NCBI GenBank assembly: GCA_910578425.1
Contig: CAJTQX010000017.1
Span: 1-39,026, forward strand
Length of the DNA stretch: 39,026 bases
DNA from: an uncultured Anaerotignum sp.
Lineage (GTDB): Bacteria > Bacillota > Clostridia > Lachnospirales > Anaerotignaceae
Direction: 5' to 3'
Positions 21,029-29,561 of the stretch are shown one piece after another. A model generated the notes under the pieces. The model saw nothing but the letters and a program-made list of their open reading frames with translations. It made no database searches and was not told the origin of the DNA. The position numbers and the translations under genes are program-made. Within the stretch, counting starts at the first letter, position 1; each line of letters starts with the position of its first letter.

Positions 21029-22906
21029 ATGCAAAAACAACTGAACCATAATCAATGTATAGCGGTCTGCCACGAGGATGGTCCGATGCTTGTGCTGGCA
21101 GGCCCGGGCAGCGGCAAAACGACTGTTCTGCTCTGCCGAATCCGCCGCCTTCTGGAACAGGGGCTGGCGCGCCCGAGCGAAATACTCGCGCTGACATTCT
21201 CCCGTGCCGCGGCAGACGAAATGCGGGAACGCTTCCGCGCGGCGCATGGTGCGGACGGCGTGCATTTCGGCACATTCCACAGTATTTTTTTCCGTATCCT
21301 CAGAAGCCGCTACGGCTGGGGGGTGGAGCGTGTGTTGGCGGAAGAAGAACGCCGCAGCGTGGTGCGCGGCATTTTGGAGGGAATGGAATGGGATATTCCG
21401 GATTTAGATGAATATACGGCGCAGTTTTTGACACAGGTTTCGCTGATGAAGAATGAGCTGGCGGAGCTTTCAGCCTTCCAGCCGAATGGAATCCCGCCTG
21501 CGGAGTTCAAAAAACTCTGCCATGCCTATGAGGGCTATAAAGAGCGACAGGAAAAGACGGATTTTGACGATATGCTGGCGGAATGTTACTGGCTGCTGGA
21601 AAAGGACGCGGAGGCGCGGAAATACTGGCAGGGACGGTTCCGCTATATTTTGGTGGACGAATTTCAGGATGTGAACAGGGCGCAGTTTGAATGTCTGCGT
21701 ATCCTTGCGGAGGCGCATGGGAACTTGTTTGTGGTAGGTGATGATGACCAGAGCATTTACGGCTTTCGCGGTGCGCGTCCGGATTTCCTGCTGAAATTTC
21801 AGGATGTTTTTCCGGACGCGGCAAGAGTGACGCTGAATATTAACTACCGCTCAACGGACCGCATTATTTTGCTTGCGGAAAAGGTTATTTCGCAGAACGG
21901 GGCGCGCTTTGCGAAAGGAATGGCTGGCATCGGGGAGGAAGGACAGAAGGTTACGTTTTTTCTGGCGGCAACTCCGGCGATGGAAGTGGAGCGAATTGGG
22001 GAAAAGATTGCCGCGCTTCTGGATGATGGCGTACCGATGCGGGAAATTGCAGTGATTACACGCACAAATTTGCAGTGCGGCGCGTTTGCAAGGGAGCTCT
22101 ACCGCCGTTCGATACCATACGAACTGCGGGACAGCGGCGGGAACATTTATGAGCACTGGATAGCCAGGGATCTGCTGGCATACCTCCTGCTTGCGGAAAA
22201 TGAGGAGGCGGACAGCGCGCTGCGCCGCATATTGAACAAGCCCAAACGTTATATCAGCAAGGAACTGCTTGCGGAAGCGGGAAAAATGCCGTATACGCTT
22301 TTGCGGAGTTTTTTTGTCTGCCCTTCATTGAAAAAATGGCAGGAACAGCAACTGGAAAACCTGCGGGAGGATTTGGCGAACATTCGGAAGAAAACGCCTT
22401 ATAACGGGCTGAAATATGTGCGAAAGGTGATTGGTTACGATGAATATTTGGAGGAATATGCTGCCTACCGCAGAACAAGCGCGCAGGCATTCTGGGAGAT
22501 TGCAGATGAAATTACGGAAATGGCAAAGGACGCGGCTGACGCGGCGGCATTCCGAGAGGAATTGGAGGAAATGAGCCGACAGATGAAGGAGAAACCGAAG
22601 AACGGCGGCAGGGAACGGAACGGCGTTGTCCTGACAACGATGCATGGCGCGAAGGGGCTGGAATTTCAGGAGGTATTCCTGCCGACGCTTGTGGAGGGCG
22701 TCGTGCCGCATGAGAAGGGCGTTTCAGCCGGAGAACTGGAGGAGGAGCGGCGGCTGTTTTATGTAGCAATGACACGCGCAAAGGAGCACCTCTGCCTTTC
22801 CGCTGTGCGCAGCAGATATGATAAAGAAACGGAGCCTTCCCGCTTTCTGGGCGAAATGGGGTTGGACGTCGTGTCAATTTTTCAAAAAAAGATTAAGAAA
22901 TCGTAA
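21029..22906 (+). CDS. UvrD/PcrA-like superfamily 1 DNA helicase
   Basis: A 625-residue 3'-5' helicase with all SF1A motifs in order: Walker A AGPGSGKT (24-31), LTFSRAAADEMRERF (Ia region), LVDEFQDVNR (motif II), VVGDDDQSIYGFRGARP (motif III), LNINYRST (motif IV), LTTMHGAKGLEF (motif V) and FYVAMTRAKEHL (motif VI). It is shorter than PcrA/UvrD (about 720-740 residues) because the C-terminal extension is missing, so it fits the short UvrD-like helicases of Firmicutes better than PcrA itself. Role: DNA repair or replication restart. AAGGAG lies 6 bases before ATG 21029; a longer reading from 20930 would translate the hairpin cluster and is unlikely. It stands alone as a transcription unit. Confidence 0.9.
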   Translation: MQKQLNHNQCIAVCHEDGPMLVLAGPGSGKTTVLLCRIRRLLEQGLARPSEILALTFSRAAADEMRERFRAAHGADGVHFGTFHSIFFRILRSRYGWGVERVLAEEERRSVVRGILEGMEWDIPDLDEYTAQFLTQVSLMKNELAELSAFQPNGIPPAEFKKLCHAYEGYKERQEKTDFDDMLAECYWLLEKDAEARKYWQGRFRYILVDEFQDVNRAQFECLRILAEAHGNLFVVGDDDQSIYGFRGARPDFLLKFQDVFPDAARVTLNINYRSTDRIILLAEKVISQNGARFAKGMAGIGEEGQKVTFFLAATPAMEVERIGEKIAALLDDGVPMREIAVITRTNLQCGAFARELYRRSIPYELRDSGGNIYEHWIARDLLAYLLLAENEEADSALRRILNKPKRYISKELLAEAGKMPYTLLRSFFVCPSLKKWQEQQLENLREDLANIRKKTPYNGLKYVRKVIGYDEYLEEYAAYRRTSAQAFWEIADEITEMAKDAADAAAFREELEEMSRQMKEKPKNGGRERNGVVLTTMHGAKGLEFQEVFLPTLVEGVVPHEKGVSAGELEEERRLFYVAMTRAKEHLCLSAVRSRYDKETEPSRFLGEMGLDVVSIFQKKIKKS

Positions 22907-23075
22907 GAAAGAGTTAAAACATTCTAATATAAGGTTTGGTATAATAATGGAAATCAGCAGTTCCAAAGAATTTCAGGATAGAAGATTGACTGGAAGCTCC
23001 TGCAAAACGCGGCTTTGCGGCTAACGGGCGTGGAGCAAAGACCCTTAGTCTTTCAAATCCGAAAGGGGAGGTTAC

Positions 23076-25631
23076 ATGAGATATCAGGAAAAACAGAAAT
23101 GGAAACGTACAGCGGCGGCTGTGATCGCGGTACTGATTGTACTGGCGATGGTTGCGGGGCTGGTTACGCCGTTCATCGCGTATGCCGCGCCTGTTTCGAC
23201 GCAGACGGTTACGATGACAAACGGCGGAACAACCGGAACAACGCAGGCGACTCCTTCCGCATGGCAGGAGAAGGAGTTTGGACAGGAGCAGTTTACGCTG
23301 GACGCAGAGATCGGCTTTGGCGGGGAATATATCGTTGGGAAAGCCACGCCCCTGAAAGGCGTGATTACAAACAACGGCGCGCCGTTCCGCGGCGAATTGC
23401 AGGCAAAGGCATATACCTATGAAGAAAGCAACAGATACGGCACAGGGGCGGCTGCGGCGGAATATGCCGTTTATTATCAGGAACTGGAACTTTTGCAGGG
23501 TGCGTCCCAGAAAATAGACATGGAGCTGAACATGGGCACGATACAGCGGTTTTTGCAGATCACGCTGGTAGACGAGAGCGGGCGTACGGTGTTCCTGAAA
23601 AATGTTGACATTAAACCGAGAGAGCCGGAAATGCTGGCGGTTGGTGTTTTAAGCGAACGCCCGCAGGATATGCAGATTCTGGCGGGTATGATGCCGCCGA
23701 ATACAAACGAAGCAGACGCAAAGTTTTACTATGGCACATATTTTTTTGACGGGGAAAGCTTTCCTTCCACCGAGGCATTGATGGAAAATTTCCGTATCAT
23801 CGTGGCGGACGGAATTGATTTTGCGGCTCTGACGCAGGCGCAGAGGGACGCGCTGAACGGCTGGGTTGCAGGCGGCGGAATGCTGGTGATTGGCACAGGC
23901 GAAGCGGGCGCGCGCACGCTGGGCGGGCTGGAGCTGACAAAGGACGTCCGGATTACGGGCACAGCAGTGGGCAGCTTACAGGGCGCGCCGGTTACGCTGG
24001 CTGTTCTGGAGGGCGACGGCGTGGAACCGCTCTGGCGGGAAGGCGGGACTGTGCTGGCGTACCAGAAAAAGGAGGGCGCAGGCAGGATGATTCTGCCGGC
24101 TTTCAGCATTGCCACAACGCCTGTCGCGGCAATGGCGGAAACACCTGCTGTCCTCTGGGAAATCTGCCGTATGGCGAATGACAGCTATCTGGAACTGGGC
24201 AGCAATGAGTATGACCGTTATTACCATTACAGCTCTATGAGCAATTTTCCGCCGATGGGCATGAGCACCGTTAAGCTCCTGCTGGGACTTCTGGCGGTTT
24301 ATATCGTCATTGTGGGCCCTGTGCTTTATCTGGTGCTGAAAAAACTGGATAAGCGCGAAAAGGGCTGGATTGTCATACCGGCTCTGGCAGTTGTGTTCGT
24401 GGCAGTAATTTTTGTGGTTTCCAGAACCAGCCCTTACGGGAAAGGCATGATGCGGATGGTTTCTTTTGCAGAGCTTTCAGAGGGAGCAGATACCGCTGCC
24501 GTAGAAACGGACATTTATTTGAAATCCTCTGATGCGGGCAGTATGACATACCGCAACGAGGACAAACTGGACGTTTTTCCTCAAAAGGAAGATTATTACT
24601 ATTATAACCTTGCGGCGGGTGACGTTAACTGTGGCTATAAGATGCTTTCCGGCGACAGGACGGAAATTACGTTCTACGGAAACCAAAGCTGGCAGACGAA
24701 CCATCTTTCTGCAAAATCCACAGTGCATACCGGCGGCGCGCTGGAAAGCACGCTCTGGGTGGAAAACGGACGGCTGAAAGGCAGCATTACAAACGGTACG
24801 AATATAGGCTTTGTAGATACCATATTGAACGCAAATGGGACGTGGCTGCGCATCGGGCAGATGCAGGCGGGCGAAACGCTGGAAATAGACCAGCCTGTGG
24901 ATCCGGAAAACATAGGAAGTTATCATATGTTTGAACAGCTTTTTTATGATGATTACAGCAGCAATATGCCGACATTGCGGGAACGCGTGAGCAGGGGCGA
25001 AATCAGCCGCGAGGAGGCGTTCCGCATCCGCAGCGAACAGCGTCTGCTGGACAACAAGACGAATACCAGCGGCAAGGAAGGGCTGTCGCCGGATGGAAAG
25101 CTGCAAATGGATATTTATGCTTTCAGCGAAGCTCCGATTTGGGACAGCACAGGGACGATCAACGGCAGGGAGCCGTTTGTCAGCGCGCTGACGCTCTGCC
25201 ATCAGACCTTTACTACGGATCTGGCAAATCTGGAATCTTTTGATACGTCCTTTGCGATTCTGCCGGAAGCAGTGAAAACAACAGAGCAATATGACTGGAC
25301 CAGCCGTTATGGCGTTGAATTTTTCTATCTGTATGATGAGGGCGATGCGGAGCTTATTTACAACATAGCAGATGGAATCAGGCTGGAACTGTTCCAGTTT
25401 GAGGAAATAGAGAGAAACAGTATACGGGAAAAGGCGGAAATTTATAATGTTTCCACAGGGGAATGGGATATCCTGCGCACGCGAGAATATGTTGCTCCCG
25501 GGGAATATGACCCTGCACAGTATATTTCCGCCGATGGCAAGGTGCGGCTGAAGCTGTTCATGCTGGAAGGAAATGAGGTCAAGGTGCCGAGAATGAGAGT
25601 GAAAGGAAGTGGTCTGCTTGCTGGAAATTAA
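23076..25631 (+). CDS. Membrane-anchored protein with class I amidotransferase-like region
   Basis: An 851-residue protein, first gene of the VWA/ABC locus. An N-terminal signal or anchor (about 12-36) is followed by an outside beta-rich domain (about 55-175). A Rossmann-like region (about 183-370) contains FRIIVADGIDFAAL, LNGWVAGGGMLVIGTGEAG and GAGRMILPAFSIATTP, recalling the non-catalytic glutamine-amidotransferase-like domains of Bat and Gld loci. Two membrane helices (about 400-420 and 430-449) and a second large outside domain (about 455-851) complete it. I see no Cys-His-Glu catalytic triad in the amidotransferase-like part. Start: GGGGAGG, 4 bases, ATG. A TATAAT at 22940-22945 in the ~170-base leader may be its -10 box. 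Its end overlaps the ABC ATPase, so it is probably an auxiliary part of that transporter. Confidence 0.75.
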   Translation: MRYQEKQKWKRTAAAVIAVLIVLAMVAGLVTPFIAYAAPVSTQTVTMTNGGTTGTTQATPSAWQEKEFGQEQFTLDAEIGFGGEYIVGKATPLKGVITNNGAPFRGELQAKAYTYEESNRYGTGAAAAEYAVYYQELELLQGASQKIDMELNMGTIQRFLQITLVDESGRTVFLKNVDIKPREPEMLAVGVLSERPQDMQILAGMMPPNTNEADAKFYYGTYFFDGESFPSTEALMENFRIIVADGIDFAALTQAQRDALNGWVAGGGMLVIGTGEAGARTLGGLELTKDVRITGTAVGSLQGAPVTLAVLEGDGVEPLWREGGTVLAYQKKEGAGRMILPAFSIATTPVAAMAETPAVLWEICRMANDSYLELGSNEYDRYYHYSSMSNFPPMGMSTVKLLLGLLAVYIVIVGPVLYLVLKKLDKREKGWIVIPALAVVFVAVIFVVSRTSPYGKGMMRMVSFAELSEGADTAAVETDIYLKSSDAGSMTYRNEDKLDVFPQKEDYYYYNLAAGDVNCGYKMLSGDRTEITFYGNQSWQTNHLSAKSTVHTGGALESTLWVENGRLKGSITNGTNIGFVDTILNANGTWLRIGQMQAGETLEIDQPVDPENIGSYHMFEQLFYDDYSSNMPTLRERVSRGEISREEAFRIRSEQRLLDNKTNTSGKEGLSPDGKLQMDIYAFSEAPIWDSTGTINGREPFVSALTLCHQTFTTDLANLESFDTSFAILPEAVKTTEQYDWTSRYGVEFFYLYDEGDAELIYNIADGIRLELFQFEEIERNSIREKAEIYNVSTGEWDILRTREYVAPGEYDPAQYISADGKVRLKLFMLEGNEVKVPRMRVKGSGLLAGN

Positions 25632-26544
25632 AGATTTAGTGAAACGCTACGGGAAATTTACGGCGGTCGACCATTTAAGCCTGAGCGTGCCGGAAGGGAC
25701 GATATACGGCTTTGTCGGCCCCAATGGCGCGGGCAAGACGACGACCATGCGCATTATGGCGGGCCTGCTGACGGCAACGGAAGGCAGCGTGTTGATTGAC
25801 GGGATAGACGCAACGAAGAATCCAAAGGCTCTGCGGGAAAGGATTGGCTATATGCCGGATTTCTTCGGGGTGTATGATAACCTGAAAGTAACGGAGTACA
25901 TGGATTTTTACGCCGGAACATATGGAATCCCCTATAAGGAGCGCGGCGGCATGATTGAAAATCTGCTGGAAATTGTAGATTTGACGCACAAAAAGGAGTT
26001 TTATGTGGATTCGCTTTCGCGCGGCATGAAGCAGAGGCTCTGCCTTGCCCGCAGCCTGATACATGACCCGAATCTGCTGATACTGGACGAACCCGCCTCC
26101 GGACTTGACCCGCGGGCAAGGGTAGAGATGAAAGAGATCCTCAAACAGTTGCAGACGATGGGAAAAACCATTGTAATCAGTTCGCATATCCTGCCGGAGT
26201 TGGCGGAAATGTGTACGGAGGTTGGCATTATCGATCATGGCAAGCTGGCGGCGGCAGGGTCTGTGCAGGAAATCATGCACAGGCTGACGCAGAAACGCGT
26301 GATATATGTCCGCCCTGCTGCGGAGATGGAAAAAATGCTGCGGATATTGGAGGAACAGCCTGCTGTGCAGGGGCTTGTGGAAAATACACTGGATGCGGAA
26401 TTTGACTTTGACGGATCGGATGAAGAACTTGCGGGCATTTTAAAACGGCTTGTTTTGGCGGATGTTCCGGTGGTGGCGTTCCGGGAAAAAGAAGGCAATC
26501 TGGAAGAAGTGTTTATGCGGGTGACAGGAGGCGAAGGTGTATGA
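25618..26544 (+). CDS. ABC transporter ATPase of the VWA locus
   Basis: A 308-residue ATPase, MLEIKDLVKRYGKFTAVD..., with Walker A GPNGAGKT (34-41), signature LSRGMKQR (133-140; Arg in place of the second Gly-adjacent residue of LSGG), Walker B LLILDEPASGLDP (153-165) and switch His in ISSHIL. The 90-residue tail ends LEEVFMRVTGGEGV. It fits the ABC-2/GldA type. I chose TTG 25618, about 10 bases after AAAGGAAG, where the family normally begins; GTG 25609 is the alternative. It overlaps the upstream gene by 14 bases and the permease by 4, so coupling is tight. Confidence 0.88.
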   Translation: MLEIKDLVKRYGKFTAVDHLSLSVPEGTIYGFVGPNGAGKTTTMRIMAGLLTATEGSVLIDGIDATKNPKALRERIGYMPDFFGVYDNLKVTEYMDFYAGTYGIPYKERGGMIENLLEIVDLTHKKEFYVDSLSRGMKQRLCLARSLIHDPNLLILDEPASGLDPRARVEMKEILKQLQTMGKTIVISSHILPELAEMCTEVGIIDHGKLAAAGSVQEIMHRLTQKRVIYVRPAAEMEKMLRILEEQPAVQGLVENTLDAEFDFDGSDEELAGILKRLVLADVPVVAFREKEGNLEEVFMRVTGGEGV

Positions 26545-27482
26545 TGAATCCGGTTTTGCGGCGGGAGGCAGTTACGTCCCTCAGGGGCTGGAAAAATTTC
26601 GCCGTACTGACGTTTTATCTTGGGGTAACGGCACTGGGCGCAGGCCTGGTGATTTATACGGGCATGTTTGAAAGCTGGGATTACAGTTTTGACCCGCAGG
26701 TTATGACGATGCTGTATGTTGTGCTTGCGGCGGTGCAGATGGCTTTGATTACGCTGACTGTACCCGCGCTGACGGCAGGCAGCATCAGCGGAGAGCGGGA
26801 ACGGCAGACGCTCGACCTGCTTCTGGTAACGAAAATGTCGTCCTTTTCCATCGTAATGGGGAAACTGCTGGCATCTCTGGCGTTTATACTGCTTTTGATT
26901 GTAGGGACGCTGCCGGTGCTCTCGCTGGTGTTCTATTTCGGCGGAATAAAGATTTCGGCAGTCCTGCTGATGGTTTGCTTTATGCTGATGACCGCGCTGA
27001 TGCTGGGGTCTATCTCGGTATTTTTCTCCTGCATATTCAGGCGGACGGTCGTTTCCATCATGCTGGTATATATCATTATGGGCGTGCTTTGTCTGGGAAC
27101 GATTCTTGCGGCTGTGCTGCCCCTTGCAGTGCGGGAATATAACGCGGTCAATATGATGAACATGGAATCAGAATACTGGCGGATTGCGCTGACGCTGATT
27201 CCCAATCCCGGTGTGGCGTTTTTTTCACTGGTAGACGCACAGCTTGGCAGCAGTATTGTTTCCAGAGAACTGCTTTCCATGTTGAACAGCAAAAACAGCG
27301 CGTTGAACTGGATTGCGGAAAATATCTGGATGATGAACATGCTGTTTGACGCGGCTGTGACGGCATTGTTTATCGCCCTTTCCTGCCGCGCGGTTAACCC
27401 TGTGCGGGAACACAGACATGGCGGCGCGGAGAAAAAACCGAAAAAGGAACGAAAAAAAGGAAAAAAGAAAGAGGCTGTGTAA
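26541..27482 (+). CDS. ABC-2 type permease of the VWA locus
   Basis: A 313-residue protein with about six membrane helices (FAVLTFYLGVTALGAGLVIY near the N-terminus, VVLAAVQMALITLTVPALTA, LLASLAFILLLIVGTLPVLS and others). The cytosolic motif GSISGERERQTLDLLLVTKM (about 80-100) is typical of GldF/ABC-2 permeases. The tail, KKPKKERKKGKKKEAV, is strongly basic and would lie in the cytosol. ATGATG overlaps the ATPase stop. With the ATPase it forms a complete exporter, and the 851-residue protein may be its third component, as GldG is for GldA/GldF. Confidence 0.87.
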   Translation: MMNPVLRREAVTSLRGWKNFAVLTFYLGVTALGAGLVIYTGMFESWDYSFDPQVMTMLYVVLAAVQMALITLTVPALTAGSISGERERQTLDLLLVTKMSSFSIVMGKLLASLAFILLLIVGTLPVLSLVFYFGGIKISAVLLMVCFMLMTALMLGSISVFFSCIFRRTVVSIMLVYIIMGVLCLGTILAAVLPLAVREYNAVNMMNMESEYWRIALTLIPNPGVAFFSLVDAQLGSSIVSRELLSMLNSKNSALNWIAENIWMMNMLFDAAVTALFIALSCRAVNPVREHRHGGAEKKPKKERKKGKKKEAV

Positions 27483-28955
27483 ATGAAGGAGTTTTGCAAA
27501 GCATTGCAGCCCCTGCGGCGGAGGCTGACGCTGGAGGCTTTTCTACAGTATTTCCTATGGTGCATGATAACGGCAAGCGGGTTTGCTCTTGCCGTATTCC
27601 TGCTGTCCGCTTTTGTGGTGCTGCCGGAACGTTTTTTTGCAGCAGGCGCGCTTTGGTTTGCCGGCCTTCTGGCAGCTCTGTGCATGGCCCTGTTCTGGAA
27701 ACGCCCCGACTGGAAAGCGGCGGCGGAGGCCGCGGACAGGCTCGGCGGCAGGGAGCGTATGATTACAACACTGGAACTTCTCGCGCGGGACAGCCGGAAT
27801 GAGATGGAGGAAATGGCTGTCAGGGACGGCATGAAAATGGCAAAGGAGCGGGATTTTGCAAAGGAATACCGGTTTCGCCCACCCAAAAGGCCGCTCGTGC
27901 TGCTCGGCCTTCTGCTTGCGCTGACGTTTGGCGCGGCGTTTCTGCCTTCCCCGAAGGAAGAAGGGCTTGAGGCATACACACAGGCAGAGATTGCGCGGAT
28001 TGAAAAGGTTTCCAGAGAGATTGAAAAGGAAGAAACGCTTGACAGCGAAGAACGGGCGGAATTCCGCAGACAAACACAGACTTTGACAAAGGAACTCAGA
28101 AAGGCGGCAACCAAAAAAGAGGCGGAGCAGGCGGTGCAGAAGGCGCAGCAGGAAATGAAAAAGCTGGAGAAGAACAGCGTGCCGAAGGATCTGCGGGAGA
28201 TGGCGAAGGGGCTGGAGCAGAACGAAAAGACGAAGGAACTGGCGGACGCGCTGAATCAGGCTGACAAAGAGGCGATACAGGCGGCAATGCAGGCGTTGAT
28301 GGAACAGCTTGCGGCACTTTCGGCGGAACAGCGGGCTGAGCTTGCGGAAATGCTGGCACAGGCGGCAGAGGGGCTGAGCGACGAGGAGCTGCAAGAGGCT
28401 TTGGAAGCATTGGCGGAGGCATTGGAAAATGGCGCGGATCTGACGGCGGCAGGGGAACGGCTGACAGCCGCCGCGGTGTCACAGGCAGGGAAGAACGCTT
28501 CCCTGCGGGCGGCTCTGCAGAAAATGAACGGGCAGCTTGCGGCTGGACAGAATCAGGGCCAGAATCAAAATCAGGGCAATGGGCAGGGCCAGGGCCAAGG
28601 TAATGGACAGGGTCAGGGACAGGGCCAAGGCAATGGCCAGGGACAGGGTCAGGGACAGGGCCAAGGCAATGGACAGGGACAGGGACGCGGCTTCGGGCAT
28701 CAGGAAACGGAACATGTTTTCACACGCAATGCGGAGGGAAAGGCTGGATTTGACGCGAAGGTGGAAGGACAGGAAAACGAAGGCGGCCAGACCAGCTTGA
28801 CAGAACACCGCACGATGGGCGAGGCAGGGGAGAGCCTGCCTTATGAACGGGTCTACCAGACATACCGCAACGAGGCAATGAAAACGCTGGAGGAGGAAAA
28901 TGTGCCGTATGGCATGCGGGAAATGGTAGCGGAGTATTTTTCTGCACTGGAATAG
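27483..28955 (+). CDS. DUF4175-like membrane protein with Gly/Gln tract
   Basis: A 490-residue protein. Two N-terminal helices (about 20-46, 51-72) and a third (about 135-154) precede a long charged, helical outside or cytosolic part rich in Glu, Ala, Lys and Gln (about 160-350, likely coiled coil). A low-complexity stretch of Gly-Gln and Asn-Gly-Gln follows (about 352-405), then a conserved-looking end: YERVYQTYRNEAMKTLEEEN and YGMREMVAEYFSALE. This architecture resembles DUF4175 proteins that accompany VWA/MoxR/DUF58 genes in other bacteria; the similarity is by layout, so the family name is tentative. It follows the permease without a gap. Function: possibly a scaffold linking the transporter to the VWA proteins. 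Confidence 0.7.
   Translation: MKEFCKALQPLRRRLTLEAFLQYFLWCMITASGFALAVFLLSAFVVLPERFFAAGALWFAGLLAALCMALFWKRPDWKAAAEAADRLGGRERMITTLELLARDSRNEMEEMAVRDGMKMAKERDFAKEYRFRPPKRPLVLLGLLLALTFGAAFLPSPKEEGLEAYTQAEIARIEKVSREIEKEETLDSEERAEFRRQTQTLTKELRKAATKKEAEQAVQKAQQEMKKLEKNSVPKDLREMAKGLEQNEKTKELADALNQADKEAIQAAMQALMEQLAALSAEQRAELAEMLAQAAEGLSDEELQEALEALAEALENGADLTAAGERLTAAAVSQAGKNASLRAALQKMNGQLAAGQNQGQNQNQGNGQGQGQGNGQGQGQGQGNGQGQGQGQGQGNGQGQGRGFGHQETEHVFTRNAEGKAGFDAKVEGQENEGGQTSLTEHRTMGEAGESLPYERVYQTYRNEAMKTLEEENVPYGMREMVAEYFSALE
28540..28692 (+). repeat. Coding low-complexity repeat (Gly/Gln/Asn codons)
   Basis: CAGGGCCAGGGCCAAGG-like units built from CAG/CAA, GGN and AAT codons recur for about 150 bases. 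The unit GGACAGGGTCAGGGACAG occurs more than once nearly unchanged, so slippage is expected and the tract length may vary between strains. Confidence 0.8.
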
Positions 28956-28967
28956 GGGGTGGAGCCT

Positions 28968-29420
28968 ATGAAAAAGAGGAAATTCGCGGGAGCGGCCGCG
29001 CTTCTGCTTTTGCTTTCCATTGCGGGATATGCGTTTTTCGGCAGTCCGGCTGAACTGTACCGCAGGGGAAAACTGCGCAGGGCGATGGCGGCAGCGGAGG
29101 ACGGCAAAGTTACGCTGAATGAAATTGTGCCGTTTGCATGGGATACAGTATATACCTTTGACCCTTATACAAGCAGGGAAGAAATGGCGGAGATCATGGA
29201 CGTTCCCGCACGCGGGCTGAAACAGGCTGTCAGTGAAGGCATGGTGCAGCTTGCGTTCGTAAAGAATAGGCATATGGTCTGTAATGTATGCGGATATATT
29301 TCCCGCGAGGGGTATTCACTCTGGCTCAGGGACGGAAAAGCAGATTTTGCAGATGAAATTGTGTTTAAAGCGGTACGGGATTCTGAAGGGATTCTCTGGC
29401 TGTCAGAACCGTATGAATGA
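28968..29420 (+). CDS. Small membrane-anchored protein of the VWA locus, unknown function
   Basis: A 150-residue protein, MKKRKFAGAAALLLLLSIAG..., with one N-terminal helix (about 8-25) and no lipobox, then a soluble part with LNEIVPFAWDTVYTFDPYTS (about 50-70) and a paired-cysteine segment NRHMVCNVCGYISREG. The AWDTVYTFDPYTS type of text recurs in small Firmicutes surface proteins, but I cannot name a family. AGGGGG lies 8 bases before ATG 28968; the GTG at 28959 is less likely. It lies 12 bases after the DUF4175-like gene and 141 bases before the BatA-like gene, the only real gap in the locus. The part outside the helix is presumably extracytoplasmic. Confidence 0.65.
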   Translation: MKKRKFAGAAALLLLLSIAGYAFFGSPAELYRRGKLRRAMAAAEDGKVTLNEIVPFAWDTVYTFDPYTSREEMAEIMDVPARGLKQAVSEGMVQLAFVKNRHMVCNVCGYISREGYSLWLRDGKADFADEIVFKAVRDSEGILWLSEPYE

Positions 29421-29482
29421 TTTCAGCTTTTACAGTAATATCGCATTTCCCGCCGCACGAGAGGGCGGCGGCAAATGGGGTC

Positions 29483-29528
29483 AGGGGGTGAAACCCCTTG
29501 CGGGGGTGCTGGGGGCAGAGCCCCCCAG
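29483..29528. repeat. GC-rich hairpins inside the VWA locus
   Basis: AGGGG-GTGAAA-CCCCT (29483-29498) and CTGGGGGC-AGA-GCCCCCCAG (29509-29528, one extra C). The second is followed by GGGTCTTTTATCTTTTAT, which has some terminator character. They may split the locus into two transcripts or lower expression of the VWA genes. Confidence 0.6.
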
Positions 29529-29561
29529 GGTCTTTTATCTTTTATAGAAATGAGTGGTTTT

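Noticed and set aside
26933..28114. 393-residue leftward reading frame rich in Ser and Ala
   Set aside because: Antisense to the permease and DUF4175-like genes, whose motifs and overlaps are clear.
28540..28692. CRISPR array or noncoding satellite
   Set aside because: Units are codon-based in an open frame that continues on both sides into protein-like text.
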